This document shows positions 37,894 to 46,323 of a DNA stretch of 64,000 bases, piece after piece; position 1 is the first letter of the stretch; each line of letters opens with the position of its first letter. Source of the DNA: Tyzzerella sp. (lineage in GTDB: Bacteria; Bacillota; Clostridia; Lachnospirales; Lachnospiraceae). The notes under the pieces were generated by a model. The model was not told the DNA's origin. It ran no database searches and saw nothing but the letters and a program-made list of their open reading frames with translations. The stretch is taken from NCBI GenBank assembly GCA_017416155.1, contig JAFQDE010000019.1:1-64000 (forward strand). The letters are read 5' to 3'. A program made the position numbers and the translations under genes.

Positions 37894-38108
37894 GGTAGTA
37901 CACCTCCAAAAAAATAATATTACTTTACTCTTGCATCTGCGCAAATTTTGTTTATAAAACAAAAAATGAATAGTCATAGACTATCCACTCCATATCTGCA
38001 CACTTCAGCCAACATCTCCTGTCTTAAGTTATGCTTCAATATCAACCGCCAGTCACGCATTTGTGCTGAGGTGAGAGTGGAACTCTACTTTCTTTTCCGC
38101 TTTACGCA
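37894..38108 (-). promoter_or_regulatory. infC leader with attenuator-like hairpin (L20-type autoregulation likely)
   Basis: About 215 nt lie between the promoter and infC. The minus strand contains GGATAGTC TAT GACTATTC (37968-37986 as complement) followed directly by ATTTTTTG, an intrinsic-terminator-like structure, and upstream segments such as AGTTCCACTCTCACC that can compete. Known infC-rpmI-rplT operons of Firmicutes are controlled by L20 binding in such a leader; that this leader works the same way is inference. Confidence 0.6.
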
Positions 38109-38114
38109 ACAATT

Positions 38115-38143
38115 AATTTACCATATATTTTCTTACATGTCAA
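38115..38143 (-). promoter_or_regulatory. promoter of infC-rpmI-rplT
   Basis: Minus strand consensus TTGACA (complement at 38138-38143), 17 bp, TAAATT (complement at 38115-38120) with TG one base upstream. Confidence 0.75.
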
Positions 38144-38176
38144 CACATTTTTATTAAAAATTACACTTAATTTTCC

Positions 38177-38205
38177 TTGCTATTCTTTACAGAATATGCC
38201 ATAAT
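38177..38205 (+). promoter_or_regulatory. promoter of the NSS transporter gene
   Basis: TTGCTA (38177-38182), 17 bp, CATAAT (38200-38205) with TG one base upstream (extended -10), 41 bp before the start codon. Confidence 0.6.
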
Positions 38206-38246
38206 ATTTCTTAGCGTTTTGCTTTACATAAAGGAGGAATTTGACA

Positions 38247-39611
38247 ATGAATCAACGTAGTAATTTCACTAGTAAGATTGGTTTCGTCCTCGCTGCAGCA
38301 GGTTCCGCTGTCGGACTTGGAAACCTCTGGCGTTTTCCATACCTGGCAGCACAGTACGGTGGTGGTACTTTCTTATTAGTATATTTAATTTTAGCGGTAA
38401 CCTTTGGTTTCGCATTAATGATTGCCGAGATTGCAATCGGAAGGAAGACAGGACTTAGTGCTATCGGGGCATACAAGGCTCTTGATAAAAGATTTGGATT
38501 TGTAGGTGTTCTCACAGCTGCAGTTCCGATTATCATTCTTCCATATTATAGTGTGATCGGCGGATGGGTTATCAAATATTTTGTAACATTTATCTCGGGC
38601 GATGCACATGCAGCTGCTAACGATTCGTATTTCGGTGGTTTCATTGGCTCACCGGTCGAACCAATTGGCTGGTTCTTCTTGTTTATTGCCTTAACAGCTA
38701 TCATCGTTTTGTTTGGTGTAGAAAAAGGAATTGAAAAAGTAAGCAAAGTTATGATGCCGATTCTCGCTGTTTTGACAGTTGGAATTGCTGTATATGTTGT
38801 AACAAGACCGGGAGCAATGGATGGTGTTTTATATTACCTCAAACCTAACTTCAAGGACTTCTCACCAACTACAGTCTTTGCAGCTATGGGACAACTCTTC
38901 TACTCTATGTCGTTGGCTATGGGTATTATGGTTACATACGGTTCTTATATGAAGAAAGATAATCATATGGAGAAATCTGTTCGTCAGATTGAACTTTTTG
39001 ACACAGCGATTGCTTTTATGGCAGGTCTTATGATTGTTCCTGCTGCATATACCTTCTATGGGGGCTCAACAGAAGAACTCAAAAAAGGACCGACACTTAT
39101 GTTTGTTATCCTTCCAAAGGTATTCGACCAAATGCCTGGTGTTATGGGAACTGTTATCGGTGTAGCATTCTTCTTATTAGTATTCTTTGCTGCACTTACT
39201 TCTTCTATCTCATTGATGGAAACAGTTGTTTCCATTGTAATGGACAAGACAAAATGGGGAAGAAAGCTCACATGTATCGTAGTATTCGTATTCTCCTTAC
39301 TGATGGGTATTCCTTCGTCATTAGGATTCAATATTTGGGGACACATTACATTCCTGAACGGTCTGACATTCTTAGATTTGTTTGACTTTGTAAGTAACAG
39401 CGTGATTATGCCAATCGTAGCATTCTTCACTTGCGTACTGGTTGGATTTATCATTAAGCCAAAGGCAATTGCTGACGAAGTAAAAGAAACAGATGGAACA
39501 TTCAAGAGCGAGAAGCTTTTCACTGTAATGATTAAATGGGTTGCACCGATTTTCATCCTTGCAATTCTCGTCTTCTCAGTGGCAGAAGGTATGGGCTGGA
39601 TTGCAGTATAG
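38247..39611 (+). CDS. sodium-dependent neurotransmitter:sodium symporter (NSS) family transporter
   Basis: Secondary transporter of about 454 residues with eleven to twelve membrane spans, expected to import an amino acid or indole compound with sodium. The N-terminal signature FVLAAAGSAVGLGNLWRFPYLAAQYGGG (TM1 sodium and substrate site) is perfect for the family; later blocks include FYSMSLAMGIMVTYGSYM (TM6) and AALTSSISLMETVVS (TM8). Bacterial members of this length usually have eleven or twelve helices. GGAGG stands 9 bases before the ATG at 38247, preferred over a TTG at 38241. Substrate unknown. Confidence 0.93.
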   Translation: MNQRSNFTSKIGFVLAAAGSAVGLGNLWRFPYLAAQYGGGTFLLVYLILAVTFGFALMIAEIAIGRKTGLSAIGAYKALDKRFGFVGVLTAAVPIIILPYYSVIGGWVIKYFVTFISGDAHAAANDSYFGGFIGSPVEPIGWFFLFIALTAIIVLFGVEKGIEKVSKVMMPILAVLTVGIAVYVVTRPGAMDGVLYYLKPNFKDFSPTTVFAAMGQLFYSMSLAMGIMVTYGSYMKKDNHMEKSVRQIELFDTAIAFMAGLMIVPAAYTFYGGSTEELKKGPTLMFVILPKVFDQMPGVMGTVIGVAFFLLVFFAALTSSISLMETVVSIVMDKTKWGRKLTCIVVFVFSLLMGIPSSLGFNIWGHITFLNGLTFLDLFDFVSNSVIMPIVAFFTCVLVGFIIKPKAIADEVKETDGTFKSEKLFTVMIKWVAPIFILAILVFSVAEGMGWIAV

Positions 39612-39646
39612 AACTTTAGAATGATTATTGTATAACAAATGAAATC

Positions 39647-39690
39647 GAGCAGGTTGATTCATAATAATATCAACCTGCTCTTATTTTATC
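39647..39690. terminator. terminator between the convergent NSS and DegV genes
   Basis: GAGCAGGTTGAT, 10-base loop, ATCAACCTGCTC followed by TTATTTTAT on the plus strand; the other strand has a weaker GATTTCATTT tail. Confidence 0.85.
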
Positions 39691-39725
39691 TTGCAATTTC
39701 ATTTTCTCCAAATGTCGTTCGAAAC

Positions 39726-40589
39726 TTAATTACGCTCACCCATGTAGAAAATAGACACTACTCCCGGGCCTGTGTGGCTTCCGATTACAGAACCGAGACA
39801 ATTAATCATAATATTTGTGATTCCAAAACGCTTTACGATTTCATTTTTCACAAACTCTGCATCCTCCGGTGCATCTCCGTGAACAATCATAACAATATCA
39901 TTTTCAAATCCCTTCATCTTCTCTTCCATGCGGTCTACCAATGTCATCAAGGATTTCTTACGTCCACGCTCTTTTCCAATTACAATAAGCTTTCCTTCAT
40001 CATTCACATGAATGATTGGTTTAATCTTAATCATAGAACCCACGATTGCAGATGCCTTCGATACGCGTCCACCGCGGTGTAAATGGAACAAGTCATCTAC
40101 TGTTACATCATGGCAGATGTGAAGTTTGTTATTCTCTACCCATTCCACAATCTCGTCAAAGCTCTTGCCCTGCTCTTTTAATTCAACTGCCTTATAAAGA
40201 AGCATTCCTTCACCCATGGCAGCACAGAGACTGTCAACAACTACTATCTTTCTCTCCGGATACTCTTCTGCGAGTTCCTCAGCCGCAATACGTGCACTAT
40301 TATAACTTCCGCTAAGACCTGATGTAAATGCGATATGAAGTACGTCTTTTCCTTCTTTTAAGAATACTTCAAAGGCATCCCTTGCCTGCTCCGGATTAAT
40401 CTGAGAAGTTGTCGGCATCGCACCTTCTCGGATCTTGTCATAGAATTCTTTCCCTGTTAATCCGTTACCATCCTCGTATGTAACGCCGTCTAAAATATAA
40501 GTGAGTGCCATAATCGGAATATTCTTATCTGCCAAATATTCCTTTGGCAAATCCACTGTGCTATCCGCTGTTATAATGAATTCACTCAT
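39726..40589 (-). CDS. DegV family fatty-acid-binding protein
   Basis: Cytoplasmic protein that in studied Firmicutes (FakB role) presents fatty acids to a kinase. The 287 residues show the family start FIITADSTVDLPKEYL, the TSQINPEQARDAF block, FTSGLSGSYNSARIAAEEL near residue 90, the HRGGRVSKASAIVGSMIKIKPI block and the C-terminal GSVIGSHTGPGVVSIFYMG that cups the lipid. No FakA partner is adjacent. AGGAGG precedes the ATG by 8 bases. Confidence 0.92.
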   Translation of the reverse strand: MSEFIITADSTVDLPKEYLADKNIPIMALTYILDGVTYEDGNGLTGKEFYDKIREGAMPTTSQINPEQARDAFEVFLKEGKDVLHIAFTSGLSGSYNSARIAAEELAEEYPERKIVVVDSLCAAMGEGMLLYKAVELKEQGKSFDEIVEWVENNKLHICHDVTVDDLFHLHRGGRVSKASAIVGSMIKIKPIIHVNDEGKLIVIGKERGRKKSLMTLVDRMEEKMKGFENDIVMIVHGDAPEDAEFVKNEIVKRFGITNIMINCLGSVIGSHTGPGVVSIFYMGERN

Positions 40590-40644
40590 CCAATTTACCT
40601 CCTATATGTAAATGCTATAACCCTGCATTTACCCGAATGCAAAT

Positions 40645-40675
40645 ATTATAGCATACTTTTTTCAACAATTGTTGA
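40645..40675 (-). promoter_or_regulatory. DegV promoter with palindromic operator candidate
   Basis: Minus strand TATAAT (complement at 40645-40650) with TG one base upstream; the -35 position is occupied by a perfect 14-bp palindrome TCAACAATTGTTGA (40662-40675). A second inverted repeat, TGCATT / AATGCA (40624-40641), follows the -10. The palindrome may bind a regulator of lipid use; no regulator gene is adjacent. Confidence 0.45.
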
Positions 40676-40690
40676 TTTTCTCCAAGATTT

Positions 40691-42055
40691 TTAATTTATT
40701 TTTACGTTAACATAACTTCTTCCAGATAGAGTCTTATTAAACACAATTGAACCAATCACGATTAACGTTCCAATTGCAAAACCAACCCAATTGAAAATCG
40801 CTGTCAAAATCAAAAGCAATAGCCGCATAAACTTAAGTGCGTAGCCAAGTTCAAAGTTTGGCTGTGTGTAGTTTGAAACAGCAACGAAAGACATATATAA
40901 CATTACCTCACTGTTAAACCAACCGGACTTTACCGCAAACTCTCCCAACACAATACCGGCAATAACACTGAGCGGTGTACTCAGCATAGTCGGCGTATTC
41001 ATCGCCGCCAATCGTAATCCGTCTATCGCAAGTTCCAAGATAAGAAGCTGATATATGAGTGGTATATTCACTGTGTCTTTTAGTGCCACGAAGGAAAACA
41101 TCTCTGGAAGCCACTCTGTATTCTGCATGAATAACAAAAATAACGGTGTCAAAAACACAGTTGCCAACGTAATCAATGCTCTTGATATCTTGAGATACAC
41201 ATTTGTGAGTGTCGGGAAATAATAATCATTAGCTTCCTCAATAATATCAAATATTGATGTTGGAAGAATCATGGCTGATGGGGAGTTGTCTACAAGAAGC
41301 ACTATTTTCCCTTCCATAATGCAGACTGAAGCCGTATCCGGTCGCTCGGTAAACTTAAACTTCGGAAATGGATTGAACCACTTTCTTGTGAAAAGCGCAT
41401 CTGCCAAGCTCTGTTGGTTCATTCGAAGTGCATCAATATCAAGAGACTGAATACGCTCAGTCAGATTTTTAAGCAAATCTTTATCCACGCGATTTGACAT
41501 ATAACAGAGTGCTACGTCTGTGCGTGACGTTTTCCCGACATCAAACATCTGCATTACTAGATGCGGGTCACGGATTCTTCGGCGAATCAGTGCTGTATTA
41601 AAAACAATTGTCTCTACGAATCCATCCCTCGACCCTCGCAGGGACTTATCTTTATCAGGTTCATCCACACTTCTTGCCGGATAGGTACGACAGTCAATGA
41701 GCAGGCATGCTTCATATCCATCAATAAAAAGGCATGTCACACCTGATAAAAGACTTCGTACAATCATATCAAAATCTCCAATAACATCCACCTCCACATA
41801 AGGCAATGCCATCTTTGCAAAACCAGTCGCCGTACTCGGCATGTCTTCTTTCTTAATAGCAAAAAAAGAAGTCATTAATTTCTGCATGCTCTCATCCTTC
41901 GTAAATCCATCAATAAAGTAAAAGGTACACTTCCTTTCTCCTATGATAATATCTCGCTGCAAGAGATCAAAGCTCTCTTTGATTGGTAAAATGGAATTCA
42001 TGTATGACACGTTTTCTTCCAACGTCGCAAATATTGTTTTCTTTTCTTCTGACAT
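40691..42055 (-). CDS. SpoVAF/GerA-family spore germination protein
   Basis: Inner spore-membrane protein of the GerA A-subunit family, 454 residues: a soluble N-terminal half (to about 260, with KESFDLLQRDIIIGERKCTFYFIDG and VIGDFDMIVRSLLSGVTCLFIDG) and a C-terminal half of about five or six membrane spans. The N-terminal part resembles SpoVAF more than GerAA, and there are no GerB/GerC partners beside it, so SpoVAF-like is preferred. GGAGG stands 6 bases before the ATG at 42055; an upstream ATG overlaps the promoter. A forespore sigma-G-like promoter lies immediately upstream. Confidence 0.85.
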   Translation of the reverse strand: MSEEKKTIFATLEENVSYMNSILPIKESFDLLQRDIIIGERKCTFYFIDGFTKDESMQKLMTSFFAIKKEDMPSTATGFAKMALPYVEVDVIGDFDMIVRSLLSGVTCLFIDGYEACLLIDCRTYPARSVDEPDKDKSLRGSRDGFVETIVFNTALIRRRIRDPHLVMQMFDVGKTSRTDVALCYMSNRVDKDLLKNLTERIQSLDIDALRMNQQSLADALFTRKWFNPFPKFKFTERPDTASVCIMEGKIVLLVDNSPSAMILPTSIFDIIEEANDYYFPTLTNVYLKISRALITLATVFLTPLFLLFMQNTEWLPEMFSFVALKDTVNIPLIYQLLILELAIDGLRLAAMNTPTMLSTPLSVIAGIVLGEFAVKSGWFNSEVMLYMSFVAVSNYTQPNFELGYALKFMRLLLLILTAIFNWVGFAIGTLIVIGSIVFNKTLSGRSYVNVKIN

Positions 42056-42084
42056 AAAAAACCTCCGGTCATCATACTTGGTGT

Positions 42085-42114
42085 TAGTATGTATGAAAAC
42101 CAAAGGTTTTATAC
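42085..42114 (-). promoter_or_regulatory. probable sigma-G promoter of the germination gene
   Basis: Minus strand GTATA (complement at 42110-42114), 18 bp, CATACTA (complement at 42085-42091), an excellent fit to the forespore sigma-G/sigma-F pattern (GnATA, 18 bp, CATnnTA) and a poor one to sigma-A. Confidence 0.65.
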
Positions 42115-42124
42115 TTTTCAGAAT

Positions 42125-42559
42125 TTATTTTCCGGTAGAACCAAATCCCCCGACACCACGAACAGTCTCGCTTAACTCCTCTACTTCATCAAACTCCACT
42201 CCCAAGAATGGAACAACTACAAGCTGAGCAATCTTCTGTCCTGCTTTGATTTCGCGAATAACTCCTCCATCATTGTGAAGTGCCACTTTCACTTCCCCGC
42301 GATAGTCTGCATCTACAACTCCAACACAGTTTGCAGGACGAAGTGCTTCCTTAGAAGAAAGGCCACTTCTTGCAAAAATACCTCCAAAATATCCTTCCGG
42401 AATCTCCATTGCAAGTCCGGTTCCAATCATCTTTGTCTCGTGTGGCTGAATCTCAACGCTTCCATTTACATCTGCAAACAAGTCATACCCTGCTGCATAG
42501 GCACTTCCTCTCTCTGGAAGAATTGCAGTCTCTGTTAATCTCTTAATATTAATCTTCAT
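42125..42559 (-). CDS. dut: deoxyuridine triphosphatase
   Basis: Hydrolyses dUTP to dUMP, preventing uracil in DNA and supplying thymidylate synthesis. The 144 residues contain the five dUTPase motifs: AGYDLFADV, FARSGLSSKE, GVVDADYRGEVKV, AGQKIAQLVVVPF and the C-terminal RGVGGFGSTGK arm. An ATG three codons upstream is also in frame; the ATG at 42559 overlaps the nrdG stop region, so dut is coupled to nrdG, a deoxynucleotide-supply cluster. Confidence 0.96.
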   Translation of the reverse strand: MKINIKRLTETAILPERGSAYAAGYDLFADVNGSVEIQPHETKMIGTGLAMEIPEGYFGGIFARSGLSSKEALRPANCVGVVDADYRGEVKVALHNDGGVIREIKAGQKIAQLVVVPFLGVEFDEVEELSETVRGVGGFGSTGK

Positions 42560-43040
42560 ATAATACAACGTTCCCTTCTGCTAATGTCTTCTGTACATCT
42601 ATGACTCTTTGGTTCGTGCTGCCCACCCAGTGAGTATTTTCATCTTTCTTATCAACCTCAAATTCGCCGTCACACAACACATCAAGATATGGGATTACGC
42701 GCATATGCTTCACTTCTTCCCATGTTCCGCCGGTATAAAGCCATATTGATTTGTTTGGAAATTTTTCTTTAATTTCCTTTGCCAACTCAGCTACGTCATA
42801 AGCATTGTTGATATGTAATGGGTCACCGCCGCTGAACGTGATTCCATGCACATAATCTTTTTTTAGTTCTTCGAAGATTTCCTGCTTTGCTGCCTCGTCA
42901 AACTCAAGACCACCGTTTGGATCCCATGTTATTGGATTATGGCATTCCTTACAACAATGGGAGCAGCCTGCAACCCATAATACAACGCGCAGGCCTACAC
43001 CATTTAACATGTCATCTTTTGTAATATTGTGATATCTCAT
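42549..43040 (-). CDS. nrdG: anaerobic ribonucleotide reductase activating protein
   Basis: Radical-SAM enzyme that installs the glycyl radical in NrdD. The 163 residues carry the cluster motif GCSHCCKECHNP with Cys-X3-Cys-X2-Cys spacing (about 30-38) and the SAM motif TFSGGDPLH (about 73). It starts 2 bp after the end of nrdD. Confidence 0.96.
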   Translation of the reverse strand: MRYHNITKDDMLNGVGLRVVLWVAGCSHCCKECHNPITWDPNGGLEFDEAAKQEIFEELKKDYVHGITFSGGDPLHINNAYDVAELAKEIKEKFPNKSIWLYTGGTWEEVKHMRVIPYLDVLCDGEFEVDKKDENTHWVGSTNQRVIDVQKTLAEGNVVLYED

Positions 43041-43042
43041 TC

Positions 43043-46000
43043 CTACATACTTTTCCTTTCTGCAATTTCCGCCATCTTGGCATCATTCAGACGCGTATCA
43101 CCTTTTACGCGGGAGTATGATAAATATCCGTTCATACGGTCAATCTTGGTCAGGTTCTTGCTACCACATTTTGGACAAATATCCATAGAGAGTTCCTCAT
43201 GACCACAATCATCACAGTATGCCAGCGACAAGTTTACTCCCTCATAGAAACCAAGGTCCATCGCACGGCGCACCAAAGCCTTAATCGCCTCTTTATTATA
43301 GTTAATCGGATATTTCACATACTGAATCTTTCCACCATTTGAAAGTTCCCAAAAACGCCCTTCCAAATCCTGTTTCTGAATCGGAGTAATGTCCTCAGAC
43401 ACGTGACAGTGGAAACTATTACTTACGTATTCACGGTCAGATACATTTTCGATAATTCCGTATTTCTTGCGGAACTGCTGTACCTGCACACCACAGAGAT
43501 TTTCTGCCGGTGTTCCGTAAATTGCATACAAATGTCCGTCTTCTTCCTTGAACTGATTTACCTTCTTGTTGATATATTCCAATACCTCAAGTGCAAACTG
43601 TCCGTCTTCTACCAAAGACTTCTTGTTGTGAAGCTGCTGAAGCTCGTTAAATGCGGTAATACCGAAGGATGCTGTCGCAGCCTTAAGGAGTGGCTTAATC
43701 TTGTCGTATAAGCCTAGTTTACCGCCGTAGAAACCTCCCTCACAGTAAGCAAGTGGGTTTGTGGACGCCTTGAGTTCACCAAGGTAATCATAAGTTCTGA
43801 TATGAAGTTGTCTGATTAATTCTAAGTAATAATCCAGTACATCATAGAAGTTTTTACCTTCCTGTTTTGCTTTTGCGTAAATCATCGGAAGGTGGAGACT
43901 TACTGCACCAATATTAAATCTTCCGACAAATACAGGTACATCGTTCTCATCTGCCGGATTCATGCCACCTCTCTCATACCAAGGTGATAAAAATGCTCTA
44001 CACGATGCTTTCGCATCAGACTATATCATACACGTTAGGTCGTGTCCTCGCACTTCCCTATAAGCCTTTCATCCTATAGGTACTCTACTCGGTTATTCAC
44101 AACAGAAACCCTAATCAATCTGTTGCTATCCTTTCGATAGTCGTTTGACTTTTTTCGTCGTCTTCGCAATATCTAAAATAATATCCATTGTATGGGGATT
44201 TTGTTTTCCCTCTACATCTCATGGTAACCATTCCAAGTGTTGTTACATTGAAATATTGTTGAAGTTCTGTTAGCGTATCAAAGTATTTTGTATCAGAACC
44301 ATCTAGCGAGACTGCCTTACACCTTTTTGCAAATGGGTTTAACTTTCCGTTCTTTCCGTACATCCCATTTCTTGGTCCATGCAACCCTCCATAAATTTTC
44401 ATTGGGTTTTTATCTCCCAATTTACTCTGACGAATCTTTTCTTTGATTTCGTCAAGATTTTGATGTTCCGATAATGTATCTCCACCACATTTTCCAATAC
44501 TATCTTTTGAATTGTACCCATTTTTTACTGAATCATATAACTTAATGTAATATATCTCTTTTTCGTCTAATTCTTGTTGTGTATCAGCATAATCAATGGC
44601 TTCAATTTTAAAATTTTCTTTTCCATACTTTCGAATTGCTCGATAAAACTTTGTGTCATGTTCGTCTTTTTGGTATCCTATATGTCGAGCAAATCTTTTT
44701 TCAATCGTTTCAGATGTTTGCCCTATATACACTTTTCGATTCACTAAACATGTTATTTTATATATTGTTAAAATTCGAATCACTCCCTTTAACCATTGCG
44801 AAGTGACGAAACTTAGCACAGGATAACATCTCTGCTTCCCCTGTTAGCACATTACCTAACTGCCATTTCCTGCAGTTCCTTTTCGTGTAATGCACACCCT
44901 AGATTTCTAGGTTCACGAGGTTTTAGATGGGCAGTAGTGTATTTTATTTACCCATCGGACTAATTATCTTGCCGTACTGCTTGTACATACTTGCAACATA
45001 TCCTTTTCCTGTCAGACTCAACCAGTCTGGATACATCGTCTTTCTTGAACACTCAATACCGGCTTCAAACACATCTTCCAACTCTTTTCCCGGGCCATGA
45101 AGATTCTCGTCATACAAGAATACAATCTTCGGGAATAGTACCGGCTTCTTATGCCCTTCCTTACCCTGTCCGTTCATACGAACCTTGAGCATGGATACGG
45201 TGACTAACTTACCATACTTCGATGTGTTCGTTCCTGCAGTCACTGTGATAAATGGATAATCACCGCGACTGGAAGATACGGAGTTGAACTTGTACTCCCA
45301 TCCCTGGAAGCCCTGCTCCATCTCTTTCTCCAAATCAGCCCAGGCAACTTCTTCTGCCTTCTCCTGCGATAATCCTAGGTCTAAATACTTTTTCAAATGT
45401 TTTTGATGGGATTTCTCTGCATAAGGCTCCAAGATATCATCTACACTCGGTACTGTGAATCCACCGTACTGTTGGCTTGCTGCACTGAGGACGATATCTC
45501 CGATAACGTCAAACGCTACATCCAAGGTCTTCGGTTCATTGTACCAGAGGTTACCCATCTCAAATCCACCGCTGAGTACATTCTGCACATCGAACAGACA
45601 ACAGTTCATGGTATCTCTTCTCGCTGACATATCGTGAATGTAAATATACCCATCTCGGATTGCCTGAATCTCTTCTACTGTAAGGAAAAACTTCTTGTAC
45701 AACTCTTTGTTGAGTTCGTTAAAAATAAGACTTCGCTTTGTAGAAACCAATGCACTGTCTGTATTACTGTTCTCCTTGTCTCCGATATACATAATGGACT
45801 GGCTTTTCTTGTATACCTCATCCAACATCTGCACAAAATCCTGCTTATAGTTACGATAATCTTTATAACTCTTCGCAACCATCGGGTTTACTTTTTCCAG
45901 TGCACCCTCAACCACATTGTGCATCTGAGCAATCTGAATCTCGGTAATACCCATCTTCTTTACTTCTTCTTCTACAAATTTGCAGATGAAGTCTAATTCT

Positions 46001-46110
46001 TCTTGTGTAAATTTAATCAACGCGCGATACGCCGATTTATTTACTGCAACGACGACCTTCTGGACATTAAAATCCTCTTTTGAGCCGTCTTTCTTGACAA
46101 CTTTAATCAC
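43043..46110 (-). CDS. nrdD: anaerobic ribonucleoside-triphosphate reductase, interrupted by a group I intron
   Basis: Glycyl-radical enzyme reducing ribonucleoside triphosphates without oxygen. Read as join(46110..44950, 44002..43043) on the minus strand it gives 706 residues, normal for NrdD. Exon 1 (387 codons) starts with an ATP-cone (VVKKDGSKEDFNVQKVV) and ends ISPMG; exon 2 begins CRAFLSPWYERGGMNP and ends with the zinc motif (CDDC ... CPKC) and the glycyl-radical block DRMNGYLSYSRV. The joined residues Met-Gly-Cys-Arg are the conserved substrate-site motif. Two partial readings, one ending at a TAA three bases into the intron and another starting at ATG 43963, are artefacts of the intron. 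NrdR boxes lie upstream. Confidence 0.93.
44003..44949 (-). mobile_element. group I intron in nrdD
   Basis: 947 bp. The 5' exon ends in T (GATGGGT) and the intron ends in G, the rule for group I introns. Near the 3' end the minus strand has GATATAGTCTGATGCGAAAGCATCG: a conserved P7-type GATATAGTC block and a short terminal hairpin (GATGC GAAA GCATC) directly before the last G. Near the 5' end CCTAGAAATCTAGG and AACTGCAGGAAATGGCAGTT form stems. Removal restores the nrdD frame exactly. It contains a homing-endonuclease gene. Full secondary structure was not drawn. Confidence 0.88.
44115..44819 (-). CDS. GIY-YIG homing endonuclease in the nrdD intron
   Basis: Expected to cut intron-less nrdD and so spread the intron. 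The catalytic core is IYKITCLVNRKVYIGQTSETIEKRFARHI near the N-terminus (GIY-YIG signature with Tyr, Arg and His), later a Glu in LDEKEIYYIKLYD, then DNA-binding repeats of the NUMOD type (KIRQSKLGDKNPM, HGPRNGMYGKNGKLNPF) and a helix-turn-helix-like C-terminus. The reading frame is open from GTG 44819; the ribosome site GGGAG near 44780 suggests a start just before the IYKIT block, with an unusual codon, so the exact start is uncertain. It lies entirely inside the intron. Confidence 0.88.
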   Translation of the reverse strand: MLSFVTSQWLKGVIRILTIYKITCLVNRKVYIGQTSETIEKRFARHIGYQKDEHDTKFYRAIRKYGKENFKIEAIDYADTQQELDEKEIYYIKLYDSVKNGYNSKDSIGKCGGDTLSEHQNLDEIKEKIRQSKLGDKNPMKIYGGLHGPRNGMYGKNGKLNPFAKRCKAVSLDGSDTKYFDTLTELQQYFNVTTLGMVTMRCRGKTKSPYNGYYFRYCEDDEKSQTTIERIATD

Positions 46111-46131
46111 TTTGTTCTTCTCCTTTCTGTT

Positions 46132-46179
46132 TTACTATATTTTGTGTTTTATAATTAATCTAGTCACTATATAATGTGT
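46132..46179 (-). promoter_or_regulatory. pair of NrdR boxes upstream of nrdD
   Basis: Minus strand ACACATTATATAGTGA (complement at 46164-46179) and ACACAAAATATAGTAA (complement at 46132-46147), starts exactly 32 bp apart (three helical turns). Both match the NrdR consensus acaCwAtATaTwgtgt, so nrdD is probably repressed by NrdR when deoxynucleotides are plentiful. They lie between the promoter and the start codon. Confidence 0.75.
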
Positions 46180-46194
46180 TTCTATGCATTTCTA

Positions 46195-46223
46195 ATGATA
46201 TCATTCCCTCATCATATCGTCAA
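46195..46223 (-). promoter_or_regulatory. promoter of nrdD-nrdG-dut
   Basis: Minus strand TTGACG (complement at 46218-46223), 17 bp, TATCAT (complement at 46195-46200) with TG one base upstream. The first NrdR box begins about 16 bp downstream of the -10. Confidence 0.65.
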
Positions 46224-46281
46224 CAAAATTCCACTGAAATATTACACAAAAATTCAAGAGATTTTTCTCTTGTTTTTTGGT

Positions 46282-46318
46282 AAAAAAATAGATTGCCAAA
46301 CTCTTGACAATCTATTCA
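46282..46318 (-). terminator. terminator after metA
   Basis: Minus strand ATAGATTGTC, loop, GGCAATCTAT followed by seven T. It starts 6 bp after the metA stop. Confidence 0.85.
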
Positions 46319-46323
46319 GTCTT

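Noticed and set aside
43043..46110. nrdD as two genes or a frameshifted pseudogene
   Set aside because: The 947-bp insert obeys group I splice rules, has conserved 3' blocks and an endonuclease gene, and its removal restores the frame exactly.
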